Shown in pieces: positions 17,086 through 26,613 of a DNA stretch of 64,000 bases. Numbering within the stretch: position 1 is the first letter of the stretch; the number at the start of each line of letters is the position of its first letter. The position numbers and the translations under genes are program-made. This stretch comes from Aquibacillus halophilus (GTDB lineage: Bacteria; Bacillota; Bacilli; Bacillales; Amphibacillaceae): the NCBI RefSeq assembly GCF_009649745.1, contig NZ_WJNG01000017.1, positions 59,107-123,106 of the forward strand, given 5' to 3'. The notes beneath the pieces are model-generated. The model worked only from the letters and a program-made list of their open reading frames with translations. It had not been told where the DNA came from and made no database searches.

Positions 17086-17235
17086 ATGAACCAACAAGAT
17101 AAAGTAGCACAGTTGAAAATGCATTTAGATGGATTTATGGCTAGGTTAGAAAAAATGGACCCTAGTGAAACTTCACTTCAAGATATTGATCAGCTCATTA
17201 ATTTAGTAGAAAAAATGGAAGAGAATTTGAAATAA
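17086..17235 (+). CDS. Small SE1561-type protein
   Basis: A 49-aa protein with AGAGGAG upstream of its ATG. The sequence is acidic and helical (VAQLKMHLDGFMARLEKMDP ... DIDQLINLVEKMEENLK), resembling the short SE1561 family of Firmicutes, function unknown. It precedes pdaA by about 70 bp on the same strand. Confidence 0.75.
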   Translation: MNQQDKVAQLKMHLDGFMARLEKMDPSETSLQDIDQLINLVEKMEENLK

Positions 17236-17307
17236 ACTAATGGGAGGAATATCTGCATAAAGACATCCGGTTTTCGACAGAATAAGAATAAAAAATGGGT
17301 GATAAAT

Positions 17308-18099
17308 ATGCAGAAAAGGCTAGGACTAGCGTTGATTGTCATAACTTTAATTTTTGTGTCTTTGCCAAATACTATCCAAGCAGCAAGCTATGGTTGGGGG
17401 TATAAAAAAAGTTCTGATCATCAGCCGCCGCAAGTCGGTATATATGGAAGTATCTTGGAACGATATGGTGGCTATTATCTTGATAGATCAGGTGATAAAG
17501 AAATTTACTTAACCTTTGACAATGGTTATGAACAAGGCCACACAGGTAAAGTTTTGGATGTTCTAAAAGACAAACAAGTTCCAGCAACCTTTTTTGTCAC
17601 AGGTCATTATGTAAAGGATAAGCCTGGTCTCGTTAAGCGGATGGTAAATGAAGGACATATTGTCGGAAACCATACCTATCACCATCCTGATTTAACATCT
17701 ATTTCCAAAGCTAAAATGAAAGAAGAGCTCGATAGTCTGGAAAAGGCTGTAGGAGATATCACTGTTCAAAAGGAAATGAAGTATGTAAGACCACCAAAAG
17801 GAACTTTTACTCAGCAGTCCATCCAGTGGGCAAACGAGCTCGGTTATATTCATATGTTTTGGTCGCTTGCCTTTGTTGATTGGAACACAAATAGCCAAAA
17901 GGGATGGCAACAAGCATATCAACAAGTTGTCAATCAGATTCATCCTGGTGCTGTCATTCTCCTTCATACGGTATCACAGGATAATGCAGATGCATTAGAA
18001 CATCTAATAGATGATTTAAGGAAACAAGGATATACCTTTCGAAGTTTAGACCATCTAGTGATGAAAAAGATGATACCGAAGCCAATTTTCGGTATCTAA
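17308..18099 (+). CDS. pdaA: Delta-lactam-biosynthetic de-N-acetylase PdaA
   Basis: Polysaccharide deacetylase of 263 aa that removes acetyl from muramic acid during spore cortex synthesis, a step needed for muramic delta-lactam. A signal peptide ends near residue 26 (IQAAS). NodB motifs: FDNGYEQ (motif 1; the second Asp is Asn, as in PdaA proteins), HTYHHPDL (metal His pair), RPPKGTF and ILLHTVS. The start is ATG at 17308 because GGGTGAT precedes it; the GTG at 17299 lies within that site. The cortex made with this enzyme is the substrate of CwlJ, also in this window. Confidence 0.93.
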   Translation: MQKRLGLALIVITLIFVSLPNTIQAASYGWGYKKSSDHQPPQVGIYGSILERYGGYYLDRSGDKEIYLTFDNGYEQGHTGKVLDVLKDKQVPATFFVTGHYVKDKPGLVKRMVNEGHIVGNHTYHHPDLTSISKAKMKEELDSLEKAVGDITVQKEMKYVRPPKGTFTQQSIQWANELGYIHMFWSLAFVDWNTNSQKGWQQAYQQVVNQIHPGAVILLHTVSQDNADALEHLIDDLRKQGYTFRSLDHLVMKKMIPKPIFGI

Positions 18100-18100
18100 A

Positions 18101-18146
18101 AAAGCCTCTAAAAAATCATGTTTAACTGATTTTTTAGAGGCTTTAT
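18101..18146. terminator. Bidirectional terminator pdaA/ppk
   Basis: AAAGCCTCTAAAAAATCA (18101-18118) and TGATTTTTTAGAGGCTTT (18127-18144) form a perfect 18-bp stem between convergent genes. Confidence 0.92.
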
Positions 18147-18154
18147 TGTGTCGA

Positions 18155-20242
18155 TTATTCTTCATCATCTAACACTTGGTATGCAAGGTTATATATCACC
18201 TTTTGACTGTCTATTATTGGATCGTCTTTGTCTTTTTTTACGTAAACATAAGTGCCATCATTACATTGTTGACGAGCTTTTACATTATCCTGAAGAGAAA
18301 TTTCTAAAATTTCTTTAATGCGTTTTTTTATCTCTCCATCAAAAACTGGGAATAAAAGTTCCACCCGTTTCACCATATTTCTAGTCATCATGTCAGCCGA
18401 TGAAAGGAACATCTTCCCTTCACCATTATGATGAAAGTAATAAATTCGACTATGTTCTAGAAATCTGCCTACAATACTACGCACATGAATATTCTCGCTA
18501 ACCCCTTTAATTCCTGGACGTAGACAACAAATTCCTCGTACTATTAAATCAATTTTCACTCCAGCCTGTGATGCCTTGTAGAATTTATAAATAAGATCTT
18601 TGTCAGTTAAAGAATTCATTTTTGCTATGATTCGACCAGTGCCAGATTGTTTATGAAAACTAATCTCTTTCTCGATATAAGCAATAAAATCCTTTCTCAT
18701 ATCATAAGGTGCCATAGAAAGGTGGTAGAAAGTTGGCTTTTCGGTATAGCCGCTCAAAAAATTAAAAAAGTTAGTTGCATCAATTCCGAATTTGCGTTTT
18801 GTAGTAACAATGCCCATGTCAGTGTATATGTGAGCTGTTTGGTCATTATAATTTCCAGTTCCAAGGTGTACACAGTGCTCTATCTTTCCAAGCTTTTTTT
18901 TAATTATTAAGGTTATTTTGCTATGAGTTTTTAATGAATTCATCCCATAGATTACATGACAACCAGCCTTTTCTAGTTCTTTTGCCCATTGTACATTTTT
19001 TTCTTCATCAAACCTTGCTTTTAGCTCAACTAATACGGTCACTTGTTTTCCTTTTTCCGCGGCTCGTTTTAGGCCATCTATGATTGGGGAGTCTCCACTT
19101 ACACGGTACAAGGTCTGTTTGATTGCGAGTACATCAGGATCGTCGACTGCTCCAGTTATGAGGTCAATTACAGGTTCAAATGATTCATATGGATGGTGTA
19201 GGAAAATATCTCTTTTTTTAGCCGCTTCAAACACATTGTCGGTACCTCCTATATCAAGTGAAGGTTGAGGCATCAATGTATTGTAAAATAAGTGTTCTTT
19301 ATCGTTCTCTAATTCACTATGGAAACGAAACATGTACGTTAAGTCAAGCGGGCCGTTAATCTCATATAAATCACCTTTATGAATCTCTAGTACCTCGAGT
19401 AAGAAATTAATAATGGATTGACTATCCTGCCGGGATCTTACTTCTAATCGAACGGCAGCGCCCCATTTTCTTTTTTTTAATTCCTTTTCAATTTCTTTTA
19501 GTAAGTCACGTGCACCCTCTTCATGAATGGTCATATCTGCATTGCGTGTAATTCTAAATTCTAAGATTGATTTTACGTTGAAGCCCTTGAATAATTTGTA
19601 AGTGAAATAGCTAATGAGATCCTCTAATAAGACATAATGATGATCAGTAGAGTCTAGTCGAATATAGCGATTTAAAAGTGCGGGGACTTGAACAATTGCC
19701 TTATGCGGTGCTGAAAATTCGTCTTCTAGGACTACGGCTAAGTTGACCGATTTATTTAACAACATTGGAAATGGCCGATAAGCATCTACTGCTAAAGGTG
19801 TCAGAACAGGATAGACCTGTTCATCAAAGTATTTTTCTAATTGTTTTATTTCCTCAGTTGATAAGTTCTTCATTGAGTTAATAACAATATTTTCCTTTTT
19901 TAAAAGAATAGTCAATTTTTGATATGTTTCATATTGACGCTTCACTAAAAGGTGATTGACTTCAGAAATCCGTTGGAGCTGTTGCTTAGGTGTTAGTCCA
20001 GATTTATTATCTGGTTTATTAAATCCCGCTTTAACTTGATCTTTGAGTCCAGCAACACGAACCATGAAAAATTCATCCAGGTTTGAACTGAAAATAGCAA
20101 GGAACTTAAATCGTTCTATTAGTGGATTGCTATCATCACGAGCTTCTTCTAGAACTCGTTCATTAAAGGCTAACCAGCTTAGCTCACGATTGTTGTAATA
20201 AAGTGGATTGTCCAAGTCATCCTTTGTGTCCAAAATTGACAT
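18155..20242 (-). CDS. ppk: Polyphosphate kinase (PPK1)
   Basis: Enzyme of 695 aa that makes polyphosphate from ATP reversibly. Domain order: N-terminal helical domain (NRELSWLAFNERVLEEA), middle domain, then two PLD-like catalytic domains. KTHSKITLII holds the phosphorylated His and LGTGNYND follows. The start is ATG at 20242 because AAAGGA precedes it; the ATG at 20251 overlaps that site. It lies directly downstream of ppx on the same strand (gap about 134 bp), a common synthesis/degradation pairing. Confidence 0.95.
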   Translation of the reverse strand: MSILDTKDDLDNPLYYNNRELSWLAFNERVLEEARDDSNPLIERFKFLAIFSSNLDEFFMVRVAGLKDQVKAGFNKPDNKSGLTPKQQLQRISEVNHLLVKRQYETYQKLTILLKKENIVINSMKNLSTEEIKQLEKYFDEQVYPVLTPLAVDAYRPFPMLLNKSVNLAVVLEDEFSAPHKAIVQVPALLNRYIRLDSTDHHYVLLEDLISYFTYKLFKGFNVKSILEFRITRNADMTIHEEGARDLLKEIEKELKKRKWGAAVRLEVRSRQDSQSIINFLLEVLEIHKGDLYEINGPLDLTYMFRFHSELENDKEHLFYNTLMPQPSLDIGGTDNVFEAAKKRDIFLHHPYESFEPVIDLITGAVDDPDVLAIKQTLYRVSGDSPIIDGLKRAAEKGKQVTVLVELKARFDEEKNVQWAKELEKAGCHVIYGMNSLKTHSKITLIIKKKLGKIEHCVHLGTGNYNDQTAHIYTDMGIVTTKRKFGIDATNFFNFLSGYTEKPTFYHLSMAPYDMRKDFIAYIEKEISFHKQSGTGRIIAKMNSLTDKDLIYKFYKASQAGVKIDLIVRGICCLRPGIKGVSENIHVRSIVGRFLEHSRIYYFHHNGEGKMFLSSADMMTRNMVKRVELLFPVFDGEIKKRIKEILEISLQDNVKARQQCNDGTYVYVKKDKDDPIIDSQKVIYNLAYQVLDDEE

Positions 20243-20376
20243 TCCAATCATCCTTTGTTCAAAGTTTCTCCACTTATATACTACGCCTTTTTTTGTGCTT
20301 TTAGGTTAAATTAGTGTAAAGATTTGGTAAATTATTTTATTACATTTAAAAATATTGCTGGCGTAGCATTGGATGG

Positions 20377-21909
20377 TTAATTTGTAGTATCTACAAATTC
20401 CAGTGTGATATTTTTTTTGATTGCCTTCTCAAGGTGTTTCTTTTGTTTTTCGGATTGATACTCCTCAGGCATCCATGTTTGATTGCAATACAATGTGATG
20501 TTAACTGTCTTCTCCGAAGAAGTCACCTTAATATCCTCGACAATTTGTCTCTTGGTTGCATCTAAACAATACGTGAACTTTAGTATTGATCCTAATAAAC
20601 GTAGCTTTTTTTGTTCATTTTTTGAAAACCAATCTTTAAATGGGTCAATGAACTGATTGAAAACCGTTTTATTTTTAAAGGACGCAATTAATGCAAGTTT
20701 TAATCGGTCCAGGTGTAGTAAACCATCAATTGTTCGATTAGCTAATAGATAAAATGTGTGCTGAGAGCTTGATTCAGAATCAATGTATTCACCCAAATTA
20801 AATACATAGCTTGCTCTTTTCACATCCATCCAATCTTCATCAGTTAAAAATCCAATGTCTTGGTTCGAGAATTCAAAAAATAATCTTCTAGTTAAAAATT
20901 GAACATGTAATATCTGTTTAGGGTTTAAGTCGAAATCATTAATTAATTCCTGGATACTATCTTCAAGGACATTAGGGAACAAGAACGTTCCTAATCCTTT
21001 CGAGAGTTGTTCATAAAAGACTCCTTCACGTAACCCCTTACGACTAAGTATAAATGATTCGGCCTCGATATATTGGTATAAGGAATGGAAAACCTCGATC
21101 ACTGGAAAAATAATATCAGCTCGATCTGATGATAAACCTTCTACCTTTTCGAGCTTACTCAAAGATAGAGAGCCAAGATAGTCACTAATTTCTTTAATAT
21201 CAGTTTCTGTTATCTTATACTGATGTAGTCCAGCTAATGGATATGCTTTTTTATTTTGATCAATTTGGACCAAGTTTCGTGCACTTCCACCTATTCCGAT
21301 TAAAGGAACGGCTCTTGACTTTAGCCATGGAAGGGAATCAAATTGTTTGGATAAAAAGTCTCGTAACTCAGCTATCTCATCATCTAATGGTTGTTCATGT
21401 TTAAAAAATTGATTTAGTGTTAAGGCGCCAAAAGGGAAGCTATGTGATTCGAGAAGATTTCTGCTCTTAAAATAAGTAACCTCCGTACTACCCCCACCGA
21501 TATCAATAGTTATTCCTTCAGTAACGGCCGTTGAATTGACAACAGCTAAATAACCATAAAAGGCCTCTTCGTGACCTGATAAAATTTTCATTTCATATCC
21601 TGTCTCTTCTTGAATCTTTTGTTGAATTTCTGTTTGATTTTTCGCCTGTCTAATCGTTGCGGTTGCCACACAGACAGTGTTAGTTAAATGATACGTTTCG
21701 GCGACTTCTTTGAAACTTTTAAGTGTCGATATTAAAATGTCTATTCCAGTTTTAGTCAATAACCCTTCATCGTCTAAATGATTCCGAAGCCTTGCAACTG
21801 CTTTTACGTTTTCAACCTCACGTAATTTGCCAGCCTTTTCTTGTAAATAGATAACAAGCCGCATGGTATTTGATCCGATATCGACAATGGCGTAGTATTT
21901 TTTTTGCAT
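20377..21909 (-). CDS. ppx: Exopolyphosphatase (Ppx/GppA family)
   Basis: Protein of 510 aa. The N-terminal actin-like phosphatase fold has YAIVDIGSNTMRLVIY and GITIDIGGGSTEVTYF (phosphate-binding loops); the C-terminal half is HD-like helical. It hydrolyses polyphosphate from the chain end, and (p)ppGpp phosphatase activity is possible. It is upstream of ppk, with the VOC gene divergent at 22071. Confidence 0.93.
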   Translation of the reverse strand: MQKKYYAIVDIGSNTMRLVIYLQEKAGKLREVENVKAVARLRNHLDDEGLLTKTGIDILISTLKSFKEVAETYHLTNTVCVATATIRQAKNQTEIQQKIQEETGYEMKILSGHEEAFYGYLAVVNSTAVTEGITIDIGGGSTEVTYFKSRNLLESHSFPFGALTLNQFFKHEQPLDDEIAELRDFLSKQFDSLPWLKSRAVPLIGIGGSARNLVQIDQNKKAYPLAGLHQYKITETDIKEISDYLGSLSLSKLEKVEGLSSDRADIIFPVIEVFHSLYQYIEAESFILSRKGLREGVFYEQLSKGLGTFLFPNVLEDSIQELINDFDLNPKQILHVQFLTRRLFFEFSNQDIGFLTDEDWMDVKRASYVFNLGEYIDSESSSQHTFYLLANRTIDGLLHLDRLKLALIASFKNKTVFNQFIDPFKDWFSKNEQKKLRLLGSILKFTYCLDATKRQIVEDIKVTSSEKTVNITLYCNQTWMPEEYQSEKQKKHLEKAIKKNITLEFVDTTN

Positions 21910-22070
21910 ATAATCACCTGTCCGTTTCGATTTTGCTTACAATTATAGCATAGTGAGGATGGGTCACATAACAGTCATAATAGAATGGAGATTATAAAAG
22001 GGAAATAGTCAAAACAATAGAATTATAAAGGTACCACCATTAAAAGTAATTATGGAAAAGAGGAATTCTT

Positions 22071-22469
22071 TTGATACATCATGTGGAGTTATATGTGTCC
22101 AACCTAAAACAATCTACACAGTTTTGGGGTTGGTTATTAAACGAATTAGGCTATCAGCTCTATCAAGAGTGGGATCAAGGAATAAGTTGGAAATATCAAG
22201 ACACTTACTTGGTTTTTGTCCAAGCAAAAGAAAAACATCTGAAGGCTGGTTTTCACCGAGCACGTGTTGGCTTGAACCATCTAGCATTCCATGCTAAGTC
22301 AAAAGAACAAGTAGACGCGTTAACCAATGAATTAAAATACAAGGGTATCAACATTCTTTATCATGATCGACACCCATACGCGGGTGGGAAGAACCATTAT
22401 GCTGTGTATTTTGAGGATCCCGATAGGATAAAAGTAGAATTAGTTGCACCAAATAATGGAACAAGTTAG
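22071..22469 (+). CDS. VOC-family (glyoxalase/bleomycin-resistance fold) protein
   Basis: A 132-aa vicinal-oxygen-chelate protein. Metal-ligand candidates are in IHHVELYVSNL, LNHLAFHAKS and KVELVAP (His/Glu). The start is TTG at 22071 after AAGAGGAA. Members isomerise, open rings or sequester antibiotics; the substrate is unknown. An overlapping frame from 22052 is spurious. Confidence 0.83.
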   Translation: MIHHVELYVSNLKQSTQFWGWLLNELGYQLYQEWDQGISWKYQDTYLVFVQAKEKHLKAGFHRARVGLNHLAFHAKSKEQVDALTNELKYKGINILYHDRHPYAGGKNHYAVYFEDPDRIKVELVAPNNGTS

Positions 22470-22508
22470 GAAAAGGCTCTTTTCGTAAGTTTTGTTGCTT
22501 CTTTATCT

Positions 22509-23289
22509 TCGCACTTGATGATAATTGCGACGTAACTTTGTAGTGACCGTACCCCATCCTTTATAGGATGAGTGATCATCCATCGCTCCGGAAAAACACT
22601 CCCTTTCCAAGGGGAACGCTTCAGCCTCCTCACGAGAAAATGTTTTCGGTGGGGCGAGTAATCGCAGTCCCAAAAACGCTCGTTGCGGGGTCTTCAGACT
22701 GTTCCTTTCCCATAGGACCAGAAATGACATCCGTGAATTTGCAACACACGAAGAAAATTGCCTTATATTTTCGAGGAGTGTCGCATTTTTCCAAAGCTTA
22801 GAATAGCTTTTTGTTCAAGTGAGATGAACTCCAACAACGTTTATTCCAAGAATATCACTACTCGTTAATCAGAATATGTATCCTCTATGGAAACAGGGCT
22901 CTCCCTCCCGGAAGACAAGTAATTTCTTCGACAAAGAATTATAAGCACAAAGGAAAAGAAAATCGGCTTATATTTTGAAGAGTCTACGTGTTTTTTATGC
23001 AATTATAGTGTTGTGTTTGAACTAATATAAACCAAACAACTGCTATTTACTTATAATGATGCTGATTGGAGCGGAGGGCAGTCGACTCCAGCGGGAAAAG
23101 CGACGGCTGAAAATCCCGCAGGAAGCGGTTTCCTTCCGAGGAAGTTGAAGCGTTGCCCGCGGAAAGCGACTGCCCGGAGCGAAAATCAACATAGCAGGCT
23201 TATTCAAAAAAGAGTGGAAGAAATCAACAGCAGTTATGCCGCAGTCTATGGACTATCCGTAAATAACAACAATCTTTTGGAAAATAGCC
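22509..23289 (-). repeat. Mosaic intergenic repeat R4 (reverse shell; modules C and A)
   Basis: Fills most of the gap between the convergent VOC and TPR genes. The reversed right arm (GCACTTGATGATAATTGCGACGTAACT region) is at the left, and the reversed left arm (AATAACAACAATCTTTT) is at the right. Module C spans about 22560-22800, with a 60-bp micro-insertion (22720-22779). A decayed B-like patch lies near 22900-22990 and module A is at 23064-23190. No genes are within it. Confidence 0.82.
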
Positions 23290-23385
23290 TAGGGAAAAAA
23301 ACAAGGATAGCAGACTATCGCTATCCTTGTTTGTATTTTATGAGTTAATTCTTTATTCATACTAAATTTGTTCATTTGTTTTTAG

Positions 23386-24768
23386 TTATTGTTTTTGCAT
23401 TTGAATCAACAATTGTTGATAGGCATTCGCCTCGTCCTTATTACCCAATTCTTTATAAATTCGACTAAGAAATTGAACTGGCCTTGGATCGTTGGGCCTT
23501 AACTCCATTTCCCATTTAAAGCAGTCAGCCGATTTTTCAAATTGTTGAAACTCTAAATATATTTCTCCTAGGGCGAATTGCTGGTCAGGATCTTCCTCTA
23601 ATGATTGCATTTTTGTCAATTTGTTTTCAATTGGAAGATGGATATCGGCATCATGGAATGGTTTAAACCATTTATGAATTTGGTTCAAATCGTATTCACC
23701 AAAAAATGAAGATATGCAGCGTATAGTAGTGAGTTCTAGTGCCCTATGATCGTGTTTAAATAATTCAATTAAACGAGTATTAAGTCGGTCAAATAAAGGA
23801 GTGAAAATTTCTGTGTCTGCCTGTTGAAAATTTAGCAGTATAGCTGAAATCTGATTAGGTTGAGGTTGTACATCGGTGGTAAGAATGTATTTGACTATAT
23901 CATTGTGTTGTTCTAGTTGAATAAGATTGTCTAGAAGTAATTGCTTAAATTTAGGATTTGTTTCGTTTTTATTAACGATTTCATTTAAAATCACAGTTTG
24001 GTTGTACGAATCAAACTGCTGTTGAATAATTTCATTGATTCGGTCAAAGTTTTTTTCGGCGAATTCTTTTACAAGTAAATGTATTCTAATTGCTAGTTCA
24101 TCCATCCAGCGGCTTTGTTTTTGGTACAGGTTAACTAGTATTTGTAAGTACTCGACTTGGTCAAGATAGTTATAGCTTAATAACTCTACGTAAATAGGAT
24201 CCTTTGTGATTAGTTGATCTAGATCCTGATACATTATTTCATACTTTTGGAATTGCATGTTGTTTAACATATCTGTTACAAACGGATAGTTCCCATCGAA
24301 CTGTTGAAATATTTTTAATGATTGATAGGCGCCGAGCATTTGACCGTTTCTACGATATTGATAATAGACTTTATTAAGCATTCTTTTTATTTCGGATTCT
24401 TGGATAAAGGAATTAAAAAAGGTGAATATCATAACTGTTTCGATAAGGGAGTAATGTTGTTCCACTTTTTTATAAAGTTGATTAAAGCGAGTGAAAGAGA
24501 AGGGTTGGTTGAAGCGAATTAATTCATTAGTAATTGGGTGGTCCCCGTCAAAAACAATGCCTTGGGAAAAGGATCTATGGATATGTGAATCTATTTTGAT
24601 ACTATCATCTTGCACACCATTGAGGAATTTATCTTTATAAAACAGTAAATAGTAATGTTTTTGATCAGAATCTATCGCCTCGATAATCTTGCTTTGCTTG
24701 TAGATAGCCAGTTTATTGGGTTTTAAATCAATGTTTTTTTTGTTGATCGCAATTGGGAACGTGTTCAT
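23386..24768 (-). CDS. TPR-like protein of unknown function
   Basis: A 460-aa soluble protein. The N-terminal 90 residues are mixed beta (LAIYKQSKIIEAIDS), the middle is helical, and the C-terminal 70 residues form recognisable TPR units (FALGEIYLEFQQFEKSADCFKWEMELRPNDP, then FLSRIYKELGNKDEA). No catalytic motif is seen. It may be an adaptor or regulatory protein and looks Bacillaceae-restricted; the function is not assignable. It is divergent from the acyl-CoA synthetase gene. Confidence 0.75.
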   Translation of the reverse strand: MNTFPIAINKKNIDLKPNKLAIYKQSKIIEAIDSDQKHYYLLFYKDKFLNGVQDDSIKIDSHIHRSFSQGIVFDGDHPITNELIRFNQPFSFTRFNQLYKKVEQHYSLIETVMIFTFFNSFIQESEIKRMLNKVYYQYRRNGQMLGAYQSLKIFQQFDGNYPFVTDMLNNMQFQKYEIMYQDLDQLITKDPIYVELLSYNYLDQVEYLQILVNLYQKQSRWMDELAIRIHLLVKEFAEKNFDRINEIIQQQFDSYNQTVILNEIVNKNETNPKFKQLLLDNLIQLEQHNDIVKYILTTDVQPQPNQISAILLNFQQADTEIFTPLFDRLNTRLIELFKHDHRALELTTIRCISSFFGEYDLNQIHKWFKPFHDADIHLPIENKLTKMQSLEEDPDQQFALGEIYLEFQQFEKSADCFKWEMELRPNDPRPVQFLSRIYKELGNKDEANAYQQLLIQMQKQ

Positions 24769-24966
24769 TATAGTCCCTCCTTCTTTGTTCTTCTATCATA
24801 ACATAATAGTAGATGAACTGTGCAATTTATGAGGATACGCTACAATCACACTACCGTTAGGTATTCCAAAAATATTAGGCAATTAAGGCTCATTTCTTTA
24901 ATTCTATTTTAAAGGTTGATATAATGACAAGTAGTTAAGACCTACTACTAATGTGAAGGTGATACT

Positions 24967-26547
24967 ATGGAAAAAGAAGATTTAATTGCTCCAGTCGATT
25001 ACAATATTGCTATGGAGTTCGAGCGCTTCGCAACGAAAGATCCAAATCGTAAAGCGTTAATTTGGCAGGATGATTTAGGAGAAAAGAAAGAGATTACATA
25101 TAAAGAATTAATAGACAATGCCAATAAGATTGGTAATGCTTTTTTAGAAAATGGTCTAAAAAAAGGCGATAAAATACTAATTATGGTACCTCGTTTAATA
25201 GAGGCATATGCAGTCTACATTGCTGCTTTGAAAACGGGGATTGTGTTAATACCAAGCTCAGAGATGTTAAGAACAAAGGATTTACAGTATCGGGTTACCC
25301 ATGGAGAAGTAAGTGGGGTGGTAAGTTATTTTCCATTCGTAGAGCAGTTTAGCGAAATAACCCAGCTTCAGGATTTAAAAAAGTTTTCGATAGGAAAAGA
25401 AGTTCCGGGATGGCACGATCTGGATAAGCTAATGACTGGAGCATCAAGTAGCTTAGCGATTACTCACACCACTCGAGATGATATAGCATTCCTTCCATAC
25501 ACATCAGGTACGACAGGGAATCCCAAAGGAGTCGTGCACACGCATGGATGGGGTTATGCTCACCTACGGACAGCACCAGAGAATTGGTTGAGTATAAATG
25601 AAGGGGATCTTGTGTGGGCTACTGCAGCACCAGGCTGGCAAAAATGGGTGTGGAGTCCGTTGCTTTCGGTATTGGGTTCAGGTGCAACAGGATTTGTCTA
25701 TAACGGTAAATTTGATCCGAAAATGTACCTTGGCTTGCTTGAAAGTGAATCGATTAATGTTTTATGCTGCACGCCAACAGAATATCGCCTAATGGTCAAG
25801 GTAGATAATCTTACTGATTATTCTCTTCCGCATTTACACAGTGCCGTTTCTGCTGGTGAACCTTTAAATCGAGAAGTGATTGATACGTTTAGGAAATATT
25901 TTGATGTAACGGTAAGAGATGGTTATGGTCAAACAGAGAACACATTGTTATTAGGATTTTTAAAAGGCATGAAGGTGAAGCCAGGTTCGATGGGTAAACC
26001 TACACCTGGGAACAATGTCGAGCTAATTGATGAGAACTGTAATCCGGTAGCTGTTGGTGTAGTTGGGGATATTGCCATTCCACTAGACACCCCAGCATTA
26101 TTCAAGGAATATTATAAGGATCCAGAACGGACAAAACAGTCTCAGCGTGGTAACTACTATATTACTGGCGATCAAGCTTCAAAGGATGAAGAAGGTTATT
26201 TCTGGTTTGAAGGAAGAAGCGATGACATTATTGTAAGCTCTGGTTATACAATTGGACCGTTTGAAGTAGAGGATGCGTTGGTCAAGCATCCATATGTAAA
26301 AGAATGTGCAGTAGTCGCTAGTCCAGATCAAGTTCGTGGTAATGTGGTAAAAGCCTTTATCGTTCTTCAGGAAACAGTGGACGCTGAAGATCCGAGTCTA
26401 ATCAAACAATTACAGGACCATGTGAAGAGCATGACCGCACCATATAAATATCCGCGAAAAATAGAGTTTATCAAAGAGTTGCCGAAAACGTCTTCAGGAA
26501 AAACTCGACGAATAGAACTTAGACAACAAGAAAAACAAGGTAAATAA
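24967..26547 (+). CDS. mbcS: Acyl-CoA synthetase, MbcS/medium-chain type
   Basis: AMP-forming ligase of 526 aa. The nucleotide loop YTSGTTGNPKG, the YGQTE motif, the hinge (GRSDDIIVSSGY) and the catalytic Lys in PKTSSGKTRR are all present. Compared with acetyl-CoA synthetase it lacks the long N-terminal extension, and it resembles ACSM/MbcS enzymes that activate branched or medium-chain carboxylic acids (for example methylbutyrate) for branched fatty acid synthesis. The exact substrate is inferred. It is monocistronic, with a strong terminator. Confidence 0.85.
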   Translation: MEKEDLIAPVDYNIAMEFERFATKDPNRKALIWQDDLGEKKEITYKELIDNANKIGNAFLENGLKKGDKILIMVPRLIEAYAVYIAALKTGIVLIPSSEMLRTKDLQYRVTHGEVSGVVSYFPFVEQFSEITQLQDLKKFSIGKEVPGWHDLDKLMTGASSSLAITHTTRDDIAFLPYTSGTTGNPKGVVHTHGWGYAHLRTAPENWLSINEGDLVWATAAPGWQKWVWSPLLSVLGSGATGFVYNGKFDPKMYLGLLESESINVLCCTPTEYRLMVKVDNLTDYSLPHLHSAVSAGEPLNREVIDTFRKYFDVTVRDGYGQTENTLLLGFLKGMKVKPGSMGKPTPGNNVELIDENCNPVAVGVVGDIAIPLDTPALFKEYYKDPERTKQSQRGNYYITGDQASKDEEGYFWFEGRSDDIIVSSGYTIGPFEVEDALVKHPYVKECAVVASPDQVRGNVVKAFIVLQETVDAEDPSLIKQLQDHVKSMTAPYKYPRKIEFIKELPKTSSGKTRRIELRQQEKQGK

Positions 26548-26554
26548 TATAATT

Positions 26555-26592
26555 AGGGTGCAAAACATGGTTGAACATGTTTTGCACCCTAA
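26555..26592. terminator. Bidirectional terminator after mbcS
   Basis: AGGGTGCAAAACATG pairs perfectly with CATGTTTTGCACCCT across GTTGAA. It lies between convergent genes. Confidence 0.88.
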
Positions 26593-26613
26593 TATTTTTG
26601 TGAAAGTTTATTT